The translations under genes were made by a program, and so were the position numbers. Of a stretch of DNA of 37,353 nt, positions 1 to 7,200 are shown piece after piece. This DNA comes from Armatimonadetes bacterium JP3_11 (GTDB lineage Bacteria; Armatimonadota; Fimbriimonadia; Fimbriimonadales; GBS-DC): the NCBI GenBank assembly GCA_002254605.1, contig NKPV01000007.1, positions 1-37,353 of the forward strand. Direction: 5' to 3'. Numbering within the stretch: position 1 is the first letter of the stretch; every line of letters begins with the position of its first letter. The notes under the pieces were generated by a model. The model saw only the letters and a program-made list of their open reading frames with translations, made no database searches and was not told the origin of the DNA.

Positions 1-45
1 GTTGCATGAAAATACGCTCGCAGGTGGAACCTAACACTAAAAGCG

Positions 46-74
46 TTGAAAAATCAGTTGGCATCGGGTATAAA
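46..74 (+). promoter_or_regulatory. Candidate sigma70-type promoter (TTGAAA - 17 - TATAAA)
   Basis: A -35-like TTGAAA (46-51) is followed after 17 nt by TATAAA (69-74). The -10 lies inside a perfect 8-bp hairpin (62-69 with 77-84). It would start a transcript near 81 that enters a second, larger hairpin (91-98 with 122-129). No convincing reading frame follows directly, so it may serve a short untranslated RNA or be fortuitous. Confidence 0.3.
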
Positions 75-80
75 ACACCC

Positions 81-187
81 GATGAAACGTCGCTATCCTC
101 ACCACCTTATTGCGTGGGGTGGGATAGCGGAGCGCCCTCACATGTGCGCCCTTCTCTTCCTGTCCCGTTTTTCCCATTTTTTTTTCG
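81..187 (+). ncRNA. Possible short untranslated RNA
   Basis: This stretch lies between the candidate promoter at 46-74 and the strong promoter at 205-233. It holds a hairpin with an 8-bp perfect stem (91-98/122-129) that extends imperfectly into its loop. It ends in a pyrimidine-rich stretch with a run of 9 T (177-185). There is no stem directly abutting the T run, so a classical terminator is not clear. The alternative is simple intergenic spacer after a gene left of the window. RNA data would decide. Confidence 0.2.
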
Positions 188-204
188 AGCGCCCTCGCAG
201 TCCC

Positions 205-233
205 TTGACAAACACCTCATTATGGGGTATAAT
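205..233 (+). promoter_or_regulatory. Consensus sigma70 promoter upstream of HTH-cytidine deaminase gene
   Basis: A perfect TTGACA (205-210) and a perfect TATAAT (228-233) are separated by exactly 17 nt. Transcription should start near 240, leaving a ~50-nt leader before the ATG at 290. No obvious Shine-Dalgarno sequence precedes that ATG. This is the best match to consensus in the window and predicts strong basal expression unless a regulator, possibly the encoded HTH protein, represses it. Confidence 0.75.
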
Positions 234-289
234 CATATATCATAGCTCTACAAGCGCCGCGCCGATGAGCCTCTGTACACCTTCAAAAA

Positions 290-1042
290 ATGATAGATAA
301 CAGCCATCTGGACGCTAAATTAAAAAGGGCGATCGCGCATGTGCTCCATCGCAAGGGATGGACGCAACAAGAGATTGCAACCTATCTGCGCATATCAAGA
401 CAGTCTGTAGCAAAACACCTAAAATCGTCCTGTGACTATCAACCAGAAATCATTCAAGCAGCGCGCGACGGCAAAATATCGCTCCAATCGCTCGCCTATC
501 TACTTGGAGTTTCAGAAGCCAAAGCCCGCAGGATACTCAAACAAACCCCAAAAGAGCCGAAATCGCGTGGCAGGCCCACAATCCCCAAGCCACACATCCT
601 CAATCAGCTGAACGCTGACCCCGCGTCCCAACACCTCAACGCCGCACCCCTCTCGGATACGGAACGCGCGCTTATTCAGGCGGCGCGGGCGGTGCGCGCT
701 TTCGCCTACGCGCCCTACTCGAACTACGCGGTGGGCGCGGCGGTGCTGACCGACGACCAGCGGATTGTATCGGGCTGTAATGTGGAGAACGCCAGCTATG
801 GCTTGAGCATCTGCGCGGAGCGCGCCGCCGTGTTCAACGCTATCGCATCGGGCGCACGCAACATCCTCGCTGTCGCCGTTTGTACACCCGACGGCGGCAC
901 GCCCTGCGGCGCATGCCGACAGGTGCTGCTGGAGTTTGCACCCGAACCAGACAACTGCCCCGTGTGGGTGGTCAAACCCGATGCAATCGTGCGACGCTAC
1001 ACGCTGGCAGAGCTGCTCCCACACGCATTTCGGTTGCTATAG
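290..1042 (+). CDS. Two-HTH domain / cytidine deaminase fusion protein
   Basis: This 250-residue protein joins a DNA-binding-like N-terminus to a complete cytidine deaminase. Residues ~22-45 (WTQQEIATYLRISRQSVAKH) and ~63-84 (ISLQSLAYLLGVSEAKARRI) read as two helix-turn-helix units. A proline- and basic-rich linker follows (~86-118). Residues ~121-250 match a full-length homotetrameric-type Cdd, with the zinc and catalytic motif CAE (175-177) and the second zinc motif PCGAC (205-209). Cdd converts cytidine and deoxycytidine to uridine forms in pyrimidine salvage, and ordinary Cdd is ~130 residues, so the N-terminal half is an addition. The 5' third of the gene is visibly more AT-rich than the Cdd part. 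The protein could be an enzyme, a nucleoside-sensing regulator, or both. The deaminase call is firm; the regulatory role is inference. Confidence 0.85.
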   Translation: MIDNSHLDAKLKRAIAHVLHRKGWTQQEIATYLRISRQSVAKHLKSSCDYQPEIIQAARDGKISLQSLAYLLGVSEAKARRILKQTPKEPKSRGRPTIPKPHILNQLNADPASQHLNAAPLSDTERALIQAARAVRAFAYAPYSNYAVGAAVLTDDQRIVSGCNVENASYGLSICAERAAVFNAIASGARNILAVAVCTPDGGTPCGACRQVLLEFAPEPDNCPVWVVKPDAIVRRYTLAELLPHAFRLL

Positions 1043-1075
1043 GCGACAGCTTCGCGAGCGCGCACCCTCTGCAGG

Positions 1076-1081
1076 TATAAT
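1076..1081 (+). promoter_or_regulatory. -10 box of a leaderless-type promoter
   Basis: A perfect TATAAT ends 6 nt before the ATG at 1088, so the expected transcription start falls at or next to the start codon. There is no Shine-Dalgarno sequence in between. Confidence 0.5.
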
Positions 1082-1087
1082 CCCTCT

Positions 1088-1681
1088 ATGAGGCGAATGG
1101 GGCTCACTTTGGCAATCGTGTGCGGGTTGATGCTCGGCATCCCGCAGCAATCTAATACGCCAACGCTTTCCGAAGTAGACCAATTGCTGCTTGCGCTGAG
1201 CGACATCACCTGGTTCAACAATATCCGCCCCCTGAACCTCACCAAATCGCAGATCGAGCGACTGATTCCCGTTCACGAACGCGCCTATAAACAGCTCGAG
1301 CAACTCATTCAGGAGGAGGCGAAAGAGCTACGCAACCGTAAAGACGAGATCCTCCGCATTCGCGAAGACACCTCACGGGGCAAGAGCCTGCCCAAAGAGT
1401 TCCAGGACACGATCAAGCGACTGGAAAGCGACGCCGCGCAGAAACGCCGCCAACTGCGTGCGCGCGTGGTCAGCGAAGTCGCGACGGAACTCAAACCGCA
1501 CTTTACGGAAGAGCAAATCGGCTACATGGTCAAGCGCAGTAAGGAGGTCCTCGAGGCAACGCGTGTGGATGTCTCGCAACTCAAGGACGACCAACTGTAC
1601 GCGCTGTTCGTGGAGAATGTGTTTCTGGATTCGCGCGCCCCTGAACTGCTCCACGAATGGCGCAGGAAAAACCTGGAATAA
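1088..1681 (+). CDS. Secreted coiled-coil protein of unknown function
   Basis: This 197-residue protein has a likely signal peptide (MRRMGLTLAIVCGLMLGIPQ) followed by a highly charged, mostly helical body. Residues ~60-125 are rich in E, K, R and Q with heptad-like leucine spacing, consistent with a coiled coil. The segments LTKSQIERLIPVHERAY and HFTEEQIGYMVK loosely recall the helical LTxxQ arrangement of Spy/CpxP-like periplasmic proteins, but I cannot assign it to that family. It has a leaderless-type -10 box 6 nt upstream. Its last codons overlap the longest form of the downstream HEAT-like gene, suggesting co-transcription. Function unknown; probably an envelope protein. Confidence 0.7.
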   Translation: MRRMGLTLAIVCGLMLGIPQQSNTPTLSEVDQLLLALSDITWFNNIRPLNLTKSQIERLIPVHERAYKQLEQLIQEEAKELRNRKDEILRIREDTSRGKSLPKEFQDTIKRLESDAAQKRRQLRARVVSEVATELKPHFTEEQIGYMVKRSKEVLEATRVDVSQLKDDQLYALFVENVFLDSRAPELLHEWRRKNLE

Positions 1682-2865
1682 CCGAAGGAAGGTCTGGTGC
1701 GCGTGTTCCAGCAATACTCGAGGCGTTTATGCAAGCCGCGTTAGAGATTCTGCAGGAGGCGATACAGCATGCGCTGGCGTTGGGGCTGGGGCGTGCGGGC
1801 GGGTTGGAGCCGTTGCGCGACGCGCAGCGCGCCCTTCAGCCCTACGACGCGCTCGCCCCGCTGGCGGAAAGCCTCCAGCGCGTGCTGGAAACCGACGATA
1901 CGCGCGTGCAACTCAACGAACTCACACGACTGTACTACGCCTGCGACCAAGCGTTGGCGCGTCTCCACGCCTACACGCTGCCCACACGGGCACAAGACCT
2001 CCTCACCGAGCCAACACGCCAAACCGCAGCGCCTGCCCTGGAAGACACTGAGCCGTTCGCGGCACTGTTTCGCGGCGACATCTCCCTCGCTCAAGCGATG
2101 CCCGCAATTTACGAGCGTATTGCAAGATGGAGACCCGAAGATTCGATTTTGCCGCTGCAGTTGACCTTAGCGCACAGTAGCATTGCACACATCGCGATCG
2201 AGAAACTGCAGTCGCTGGGTTCAGACGCACTCCCTCTACTGATTCGGCTTGCGGGCAGCAAAAACCCTCTGACACGCCTACGCGCCTGCGAACTGCTTTT
2301 GGAACGCCCGGAGCCAAAAGCGACCGCCGCATTGCGCAGTGCGCTGCCACAAGTGCCCCGCGCTCTGCCCCTGTTCCAAAAGTTGCGCTCGCGCACCGAC
2401 TTACACCAGATTTTTCTCGGCGAGAACGCGCCTACGCTGGAGCAGTGGCTCGCAGCCCTCCACACCCGCGAGCAGCTGCGCCAAATGCTGCAACGCGCGG
2501 CAATCCAGATTATGCTCCAGCCGCCTGACAGCGCAGCGCTCCGCTTGCTGAGCGAAAAACTCCGTGAGTTCGCACGCTTCGAGTCGGATTACCTCGGTCT
2601 CATCGCCGCTGTACCTCACGAACGGGTGACCCAGTATATCTTGGTTCAGAATCGCTTTAGCGGGGTCGGCTTCCAGCACTTCGTCGCAACGCTGGACTAT
2701 CGCTTGACGCCGATGGTGCTAAACCACTCTACGCGGTTCTGGGGCTCGGATTTGGACAAGGTGGCGCGGCTCGGCGACGCGGCGTTCCTGCCCCATGTGC
2801 TGCAGGCGAATCACAATAGCTTGCGCCATTACGGAGAACCCGCGCAGATCCTAAAGCAAAATTAG
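1657..2865 (+). CDS. Helical-repeat (HEAT-like) protein, function unknown
   Basis: Up to 402 residues, almost entirely alpha-helical, leucine- and alanine-rich, without a signal peptide. Residues ~170-240 look like HEAT-type pairs (for example HIAIEKLQSLGSDALPLLIR and TRLRACELLLERPEPKA). The rest is helical but not clearly repetitive. The ATG at 1657 overlaps the upstream gene by 25 nt. An in-frame ATG at 1729 (MQAALEILQEA) would avoid the overlap and is equally plausible, since neither start has a good ribosome-binding site. HEAT-type proteins usually act as interaction scaffolds. Nothing nearby identifies the partner. Confidence 0.7.
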   Translation: MAQEKPGITEGRSGARVPAILEAFMQAALEILQEAIQHALALGLGRAGGLEPLRDAQRALQPYDALAPLAESLQRVLETDDTRVQLNELTRLYYACDQALARLHAYTLPTRAQDLLTEPTRQTAAPALEDTEPFAALFRGDISLAQAMPAIYERIARWRPEDSILPLQLTLAHSSIAHIAIEKLQSLGSDALPLLIRLAGSKNPLTRLRACELLLERPEPKATAALRSALPQVPRALPLFQKLRSRTDLHQIFLGENAPTLEQWLAALHTREQLRQMLQRAAIQIMLQPPDSAALRLLSEKLREFARFESDYLGLIAAVPHERVTQYILVQNRFSGVGFQHFVATLDYRLTPMVLNHSTRFWGSDLDKVARLGDAAFLPHVLQANHNSLRHYGEPAQILKQN

Positions 2866-2876
2866 GACTTAAGTCC
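2865..2876. promoter_or_regulatory. 12-bp perfect palindrome upstream of lipoprotein gene
   Basis: GGACTTAAGTCC is a perfect palindrome without a loop, flanked by near-matching ATT and AAT arms. It lies 25 nt upstream of the -10 box at 2902-2907, about where an operator overlapping the -35 region would sit. It begins at the last base of the preceding stop codon. An operator role is only inferred. Confidence 0.25.
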
Positions 2877-2901
2877 CAATTTGCGCCACGGCGCCACACC
2901 G

Positions 2902-2917
2902 TATAGTACAGTGGAGG
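2902..2917 (+). promoter_or_regulatory. -10 box and ribosome-binding site for the beta-propeller lipoprotein
   Basis: TATAGT (2902-2907) is followed by a GGAGG Shine-Dalgarno (2913-2917), which stands 7 nt before the ATG at 2925. It supports that ATG as the start. Unlike several neighbours, this gene has a leader and a ribosome-binding site. Confidence 0.45.
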
Positions 2918-2924
2918 CGATTCG

Positions 2925-4097
2925 ATGCGCTACCGAAAAATCACAGGACTGCTCGGAAGCCTGCTTCTAATTGCTTGGCTTTCAGGCTGTGGCGATCAGG
3001 GCTGGGTTCGAGCCTCACCCGACGGGAGATATACGACCCTGATTCGCCCCGTACAGTCGTCGGAAGACAAAGAATATTTCGAACTGTCTTTGTACGACTT
3101 CGAGCGTGACGAAACGACGCTTATAACCCAGTTCTCCCCCGACGAGCAACTCAAGATGCCGTTTGCATGGGTGATGAACTGCCAGTGGACGCCAGATTCG
3201 CGCGCCCTAAGTTTCATAGCGGTCTACTCCACACCACCACAGGCGGAGGATGTACCCAACTCAAGCGTTCAGGAATCGGAGAGGTCCGAGGAAGCGCGCT
3301 GGTCTGGTTATAACCTGATGCTGTATGAACTGGCTTCGGGTAAACTGCTGCGCCTGCCGATAGACCCCCCTGCTGCCGTCAATTGGAGCCGCGACGGAAA
3401 GCACCTGATAATGTACGATGCGGACTCCATAAGTGTCTATCGCGTGGGTGTCTGGACGCGCGTGGCGAGTGTGAAGAATACCACTGGGTACAACGATATC
3501 GTCTCGTGGGAGTGGGCGGTGCTGCTTTCGGAGTCGCCTGTCAGCGCGCTTGTGCTGTTGGGAGATTGGGAGCTTGATGCGCAGCAGGACAGTTCTCTGT
3601 GGGGATCGCGTGGGGTGCGTCAGGGCAACCTCTACCTGATGCGTGGGGGACGCCTGACGCCGTTTACGAATTCAGGCGATGTGCAGGCGTTTTGGGTGGA
3701 CGATGCCCGGGACCTCGTGCGCTGGGTGCGCGTGAAGCACAAGGAATATCTCGCGGTGTTTGAGCGTTCTCTCTACGGCGGCATGCCCCGACGACTAATC
3801 CTGATTCCACACGCTACCCATCCATCCGACGCACAGGCGTACCACACTTACTACCGCTTCTCCCCCAATGGCGACAAAGTGGCGTGGTATACCGAGGAAG
3901 GGGTGTATGTGCTGGATATTGGGCGGGGAACCGTGCGTACGGTGAGTACTCAACGACCCCAAAATACACGAGGCGGTGTTATTCGCGGACTGGCGCAGTG
4001 CGATACCTATGGTTTTGACTGGCGCGATAACGAAACGCTGGTTCTCCAGCGCGGCGACGAATTGGAGATGATTTCGGTGCGCCGTTTGTGGCAGTAG
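2925..4097 (+). CDS. Beta-propeller (TolB/WD40-like) lipoprotein
   Basis: This 390-residue protein has a lipoprotein signal peptide ending in the lipobox LSGC (N-terminus MRYRKITGLLGSLLLIAWLS). The mature part is beta-rich, with repeated segments of the TolB/PD40 type such as WVRASPDGRYTTLI, WTPDSRALSF, WSRDGKHLIMY and FSPNGDKVAWY. This predicts an exported beta-propeller anchored to a membrane. TolB-like propellers usually mediate protein-protein contacts in the envelope, but the specific role here is unknown. The start is fixed by a GGAGG 7 nt upstream. The first residues MRYRK-T recur in the HEAT lipoprotein at 14140, suggesting a shared, duplicated signal sequence. Confidence 0.8.
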   Translation: MRYRKITGLLGSLLLIAWLSGCGDQGWVRASPDGRYTTLIRPVQSSEDKEYFELSLYDFERDETTLITQFSPDEQLKMPFAWVMNCQWTPDSRALSFIAVYSTPPQAEDVPNSSVQESERSEEARWSGYNLMLYELASGKLLRLPIDPPAAVNWSRDGKHLIMYDADSISVYRVGVWTRVASVKNTTGYNDIVSWEWAVLLSESPVSALVLLGDWELDAQQDSSLWGSRGVRQGNLYLMRGGRLTPFTNSGDVQAFWVDDARDLVRWVRVKHKEYLAVFERSLYGGMPRRLILIPHATHPSDAQAYHTYYRFSPNGDKVAWYTEEGVYVLDIGRGTVRTVSTQRPQNTRGGVIRGLAQCDTYGFDWRDNETLVLQRGDELEMISVRRLWQ

Positions 4098-4104
4098 GGG
4101 CAAG

Positions 4105-4133
4105 TGCCGCAGTCTAACCATGGAGACGCGGCA
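4105..4133 (+). terminator. Hairpin just downstream of the lipoprotein gene
   Basis: TGCCGC (4105-4110) pairs with GCGGCA (4128-4133) and GTCT (4112-4115) with AGAC (4124-4127), with one bulged A and an 8-nt loop. It starts 7 nt after the stop codon. On the plus strand it is followed by A-rich rather than T-rich sequence, so it may act as an RNA-stabilising end or a weak terminator. Confidence 0.35.
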
Positions 4134-4176
4134 AATAAAAACGCGGTGAGGAGGTAGGTGCGCCTCCCTCACCGCG
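4130..4176 (-). terminator. Intrinsic terminator of the pseudopilin gene
   Basis: Read on the minus strand, a long G+C-rich stem (CGCGGTGAGG with its complement, about 4142-4176) is followed at once by TTTTATTTGC. That is a standard rho-independent terminator, placed ~20 nt past the stop codon of the minus-strand gene that ends at 4196. Confidence 0.75.
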
Positions 4177-4195
4177 TGCGAATGATCAAGGTGGA

Positions 4196-5077
<882 letters not shown>

Positions 5078-5103
5078 ACCTCCTAATGGGTTTGTACTCC
5101 GAT

Positions 5104-5136
5104 ATAAGGAAAAGGCAGTCCCGTTTGTGGGGCTGC
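5104..5136 (-). promoter_or_regulatory. 5'-leader hairpin followed by T-rich tract (attenuator-like)
   Basis: In the leader of the pseudopilin mRNA, GGCAGCCCC pairs with GGGACTGCC (5114-5136, small mismatch) and is followed by TTTTCCTTAT. This is terminator-shaped but lies between the promoter (5155-5181) and the ribosome-binding site near 5080. It could be an attenuator, or the old terminator of an upstream unit. Confidence 0.35.
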
Positions 5137-5154
5137 CCTCCTGGGAGTTATTTG

Positions 5155-5181
5155 ATTATACCCCAAATGCAGGTTTGTCAA
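5155..5181 (-). promoter_or_regulatory. Promoter of the pseudopilin gene
   Basis: On the minus strand a perfect TTGACA (5176-5181) and a perfect TATAAT (5155-5160) are separated by 15 nt. Both hexamers are ideal but the spacer is two bases shorter than the optimum. Transcription would begin near 5148 and give a ~70-nt leader containing the hairpin at 5114-5136. Confidence 0.65.
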
Positions 5182-5295
5182 GAAGGATCTGACAAAACTC
5201 GTATTTTTTGGGGGGTTATGGTTCGGTCGGGGAGAGCAGGCTGAGGTCTCAAAACAGATGGGGAGTCTGCCGATTCGGAGTCTTCAACTTGGAAG

Positions 5296-5396
5296 GGGCG
5301 ATCCTCGTTGCAAGACCGTTAGTATTGCTTCGAGCGGAGCGAGGAAGCGCGTCCGCTCGAAGTCGGTGTCAGCCACTTGGGAGGTATCGGTCGCCC
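5296..5396. other. Structured intergenic region downstream of the response regulator
   Basis: An 11-bp perfect inverted repeat, CTTCGAGCGGA (5328-5338) with its complement (5352-5362), sits inside a weaker outer pairing of GGGCGA (5296-5301) with TCGCCC (5391-5396). There is no T tract on either side, so it is not a standard terminator. It lies immediately after the stop of the ANTAR regulator at 5400. The whole stretch 5182-5399 holds no credible gene. Confidence 0.35.
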
Positions 5397-5399
5397 TCT

Positions 5400-5990
5400 T
5401 TACAAAATCTCCGATGCGGTGATAATGCTTTGGGCGATGTCTTTCATGGTTTTGTTCTGATTACGTGCCATAAAGTGGATTCGGCGGAACGCCTCCGCTT
5501 CGCTCAAGCCGAGCCGATCCATCAGGATTCCCTTAGCGCGTTCGATGAGTTTGCGCGTTTCGAGGGCTTCCTGCAGTTCACGAACTTCTTTATCTTTTGC
5601 TTGCATTTGCTGGAATCGGGTGAGTGCGACACTGATAGCAGGCGCGAGTTCCTGCTTGCGAAAGGGTTTAAGCAGGTAGGCGTACGCGCCTGCTGCGGTC
5701 GCCTGATTGACGAGTTCCTCTTCCGCATAGGCGGTGAGGAACACAATAGCGCATGGATGTTGCGCTACAATTTGCCGAGCCGCCTCAATACCATCCATCA
5801 GTGGCATGCGGATATCCATGATAATCACATCGGGCTGCGTTTGGAGTGCGATGCGGACGGCGTCCTCCCCGGTCTCTGCCTCGCCGACCACTTCGTAGCC
5901 CAGCTGTTCCAGCTGGGTACGCACCATTAATCGAGTGAGCTCCTCATCCTCCGCAACCATGACACGAATTGGTGATCTGTGCATTTCCAT
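5400..5990 (-). CDS. ANTAR-domain response regulator (RNA-binding antiterminator type)
   Basis: 196 residues: a receiver domain (~7-125) with acidic pocket AEDEE, phospho-acceptor D59 in IIMDIRMPLMDG and LLKPF near the end, then a helical linker and an ANTAR domain (~140-195; AKGILMDRLGLSEAEAFRRI). ANTAR proteins bind paired hairpins in mRNA leaders and prevent termination, usually on phosphorylation by a histidine kinase. No kinase is visible here. The start is ATG 5990, preceded by GGAGGG at a good distance. A further upstream in-frame ATG at 6002 overlaps that ribosome-binding site and is unlikely. The gene begins 18 nt after the oxidoreductase stop, so the two are probably co-transcribed. 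Confidence 0.88.
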   Translation of the reverse strand: MEMHRSPIRVMVAEDEELTRLMVRTQLEQLGYEVVGEAETGEDAVRIALQTQPDVIIMDIRMPLMDGIEAARQIVAQHPCAIVFLTAYAEEELVNQATAAGAYAYLLKPFRKQELAPAISVALTRFQQMQAKDKEVRELQEALETRKLIERAKGILMDRLGLSEAEAFRRIHFMARNQNKTMKDIAQSIITASEIL

Positions 5991-6008
5991 AGTTCCCTCC
6001 ATCTCTCG

Positions 6009-7097
6009 CTAAGTTCGCTCCGCTTTTCGTGCGGTATAGCGCCGTGCCATCTCCAGTTTACCTGCTGTGGTATAGCAAGGGCTTTCGGGAGTGATTGGAA
6101 GTTGTACCACATCCTTCGTGAATGCAGACTGGTAGACGGCGGTAACCAGTTCCAGCGTGCGCCGTCCTTCGGCGGCGGGCACGCGTGGCTCGCGCTTCTC
6201 CAGAACACTGAACACGAAATCATGGATTTCGGCGGTATGACCGGGAATCTCTTGCTCGGGGATGGTGCGGCATGCTTCCGCGATTTGTAGATGGCGCTCC
6301 TCTTGCCGCGAATGGGGTCGGAAGGGGAACATTTGGATCGAGCCGTTTGCGCCCAGGATGAGCATCCGACTGGAGTCGGCTTCCAGTTCGGCGCAAGTGG
6401 AGGCGCAGAAGCTCGCCTTCATCCCGTCCCAGTAGAGCGTCGCCAGGCACCAGTCTTCCACTTCGATTTTGTGGGCGATGGTGTCGATTTCGGCGTACAC
6501 ACGCTGGGGCATTCCCAAGAGATAGATTAGCAGGTCGATGTGGTGTGTGGCTTGATTGATGACCGCGCCGCCGCCTTCGGTCGCCCACTTGCCGCGCCAA
6601 CTGTTTTCGTAGTACATAGGACGGCGCCACCAGAGGCAACTGACCTCGGCGTAGAACGGCGTCCCAATCAGCCCGCGCTCTAATATAAGCCGCGCGCGCT
6701 GCACATCGCTTTCGAAACGCAGCTGGAACACGACGCCCAGATTGCGTTTCGCTTTCTGCGCGGCGCGAATCATCGCATCCGCTTCCTCCAAACTAATTGC
6801 CAGTGGCTTTTCGACCAGCACATGTTTGCCTGCCTGCAGCGCTGCAATAGCGATGGGGGCGTGCAAGTGATGGGGCAAACAGAGGCTCACCACCTGAATA
6901 TCGTCACGCTTGAAGATTTCCTCGTTTTCGCTGCTCCAGAGAGGAACCTCGAAGCGTCTCGCAAACGCGCGGGCGCGTTCCTCATCGATGTCGGAAACCC
7001 CAATCAGCTGCGCTTTGGCGCCCAGCATCTGATAGGCTTTCGCGTGCGCCGCCGCAATACCGCCTGCCCCAATGATTCCAACGCCTACGGTCTCCAT
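6009..7097 (-). CDS. Gfo/Idh/MocA-family NAD(P)-dependent oxidoreductase
   Basis: 362 residues with an N-terminal Rossmann fold (GIIGAGGIA, residues 8-15), the family EKP motif at 96-98 and a conserved segment GGGAVINQATHHIDLL in the C-terminal alpha/beta domain, whose His is the usual catalytic position. Members oxidise or reduce sugars, inositols or related substrates. The sequence alone does not give the substrate. It lies directly upstream of the ANTAR regulator in what looks like a two-gene operon. Full length for the family, no anomalies. Confidence 0.88.
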   Translation of the reverse strand: METVGVGIIGAGGIAAAHAKAYQMLGAKAQLIGVSDIDEERARAFARRFEVPLWSSENEEIFKRDDIQVVSLCLPHHLHAPIAIAALQAGKHVLVEKPLAISLEEADAMIRAAQKAKRNLGVVFQLRFESDVQRARLILERGLIGTPFYAEVSCLWWRRPMYYENSWRGKWATEGGGAVINQATHHIDLLIYLLGMPQRVYAEIDTIAHKIEVEDWCLATLYWDGMKASFCASTCAELEADSSRMLILGANGSIQMFPFRPHSRQEERHLQIAEACRTIPEQEIPGHTAEIHDFVFSVLEKREPRVPAAEGRRTLELVTAVYQSAFTKDVVQLPITPESPCYTTAGKLEMARRYTARKAERT

Positions 7098-7187
7098 CGC
7101 TTGATCCCGGTCAAGTCCAGTCTTCTGGAACGCGAGCCATGCCTTTATTGTACCCGTTTCTGACCGCGCGCAATTCGCAATGCAAGG

Positions 7188-7193
7188 TATACT
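7188..7193 (+). promoter_or_regulatory. -10 box of a leaderless-type promoter for acuC-like gene
   Basis: TATACT ends 7 nt before the ATG at 7201. Transcription would start at about the start codon. This favours ATG 7201 over the in-frame ATG at 7180, which lies upstream of the -10 box. Confidence 0.45.
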
Positions 7194-7200
7194 GCAGGTG

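Noticed and set aside
5208-5930. 240-codon plus-strand frame
   Set aside because: Most of it is antisense to the ANTAR regulator, whose receiver and ANTAR motifs are unmistakable; no promoter or ribosome-binding site supports it.
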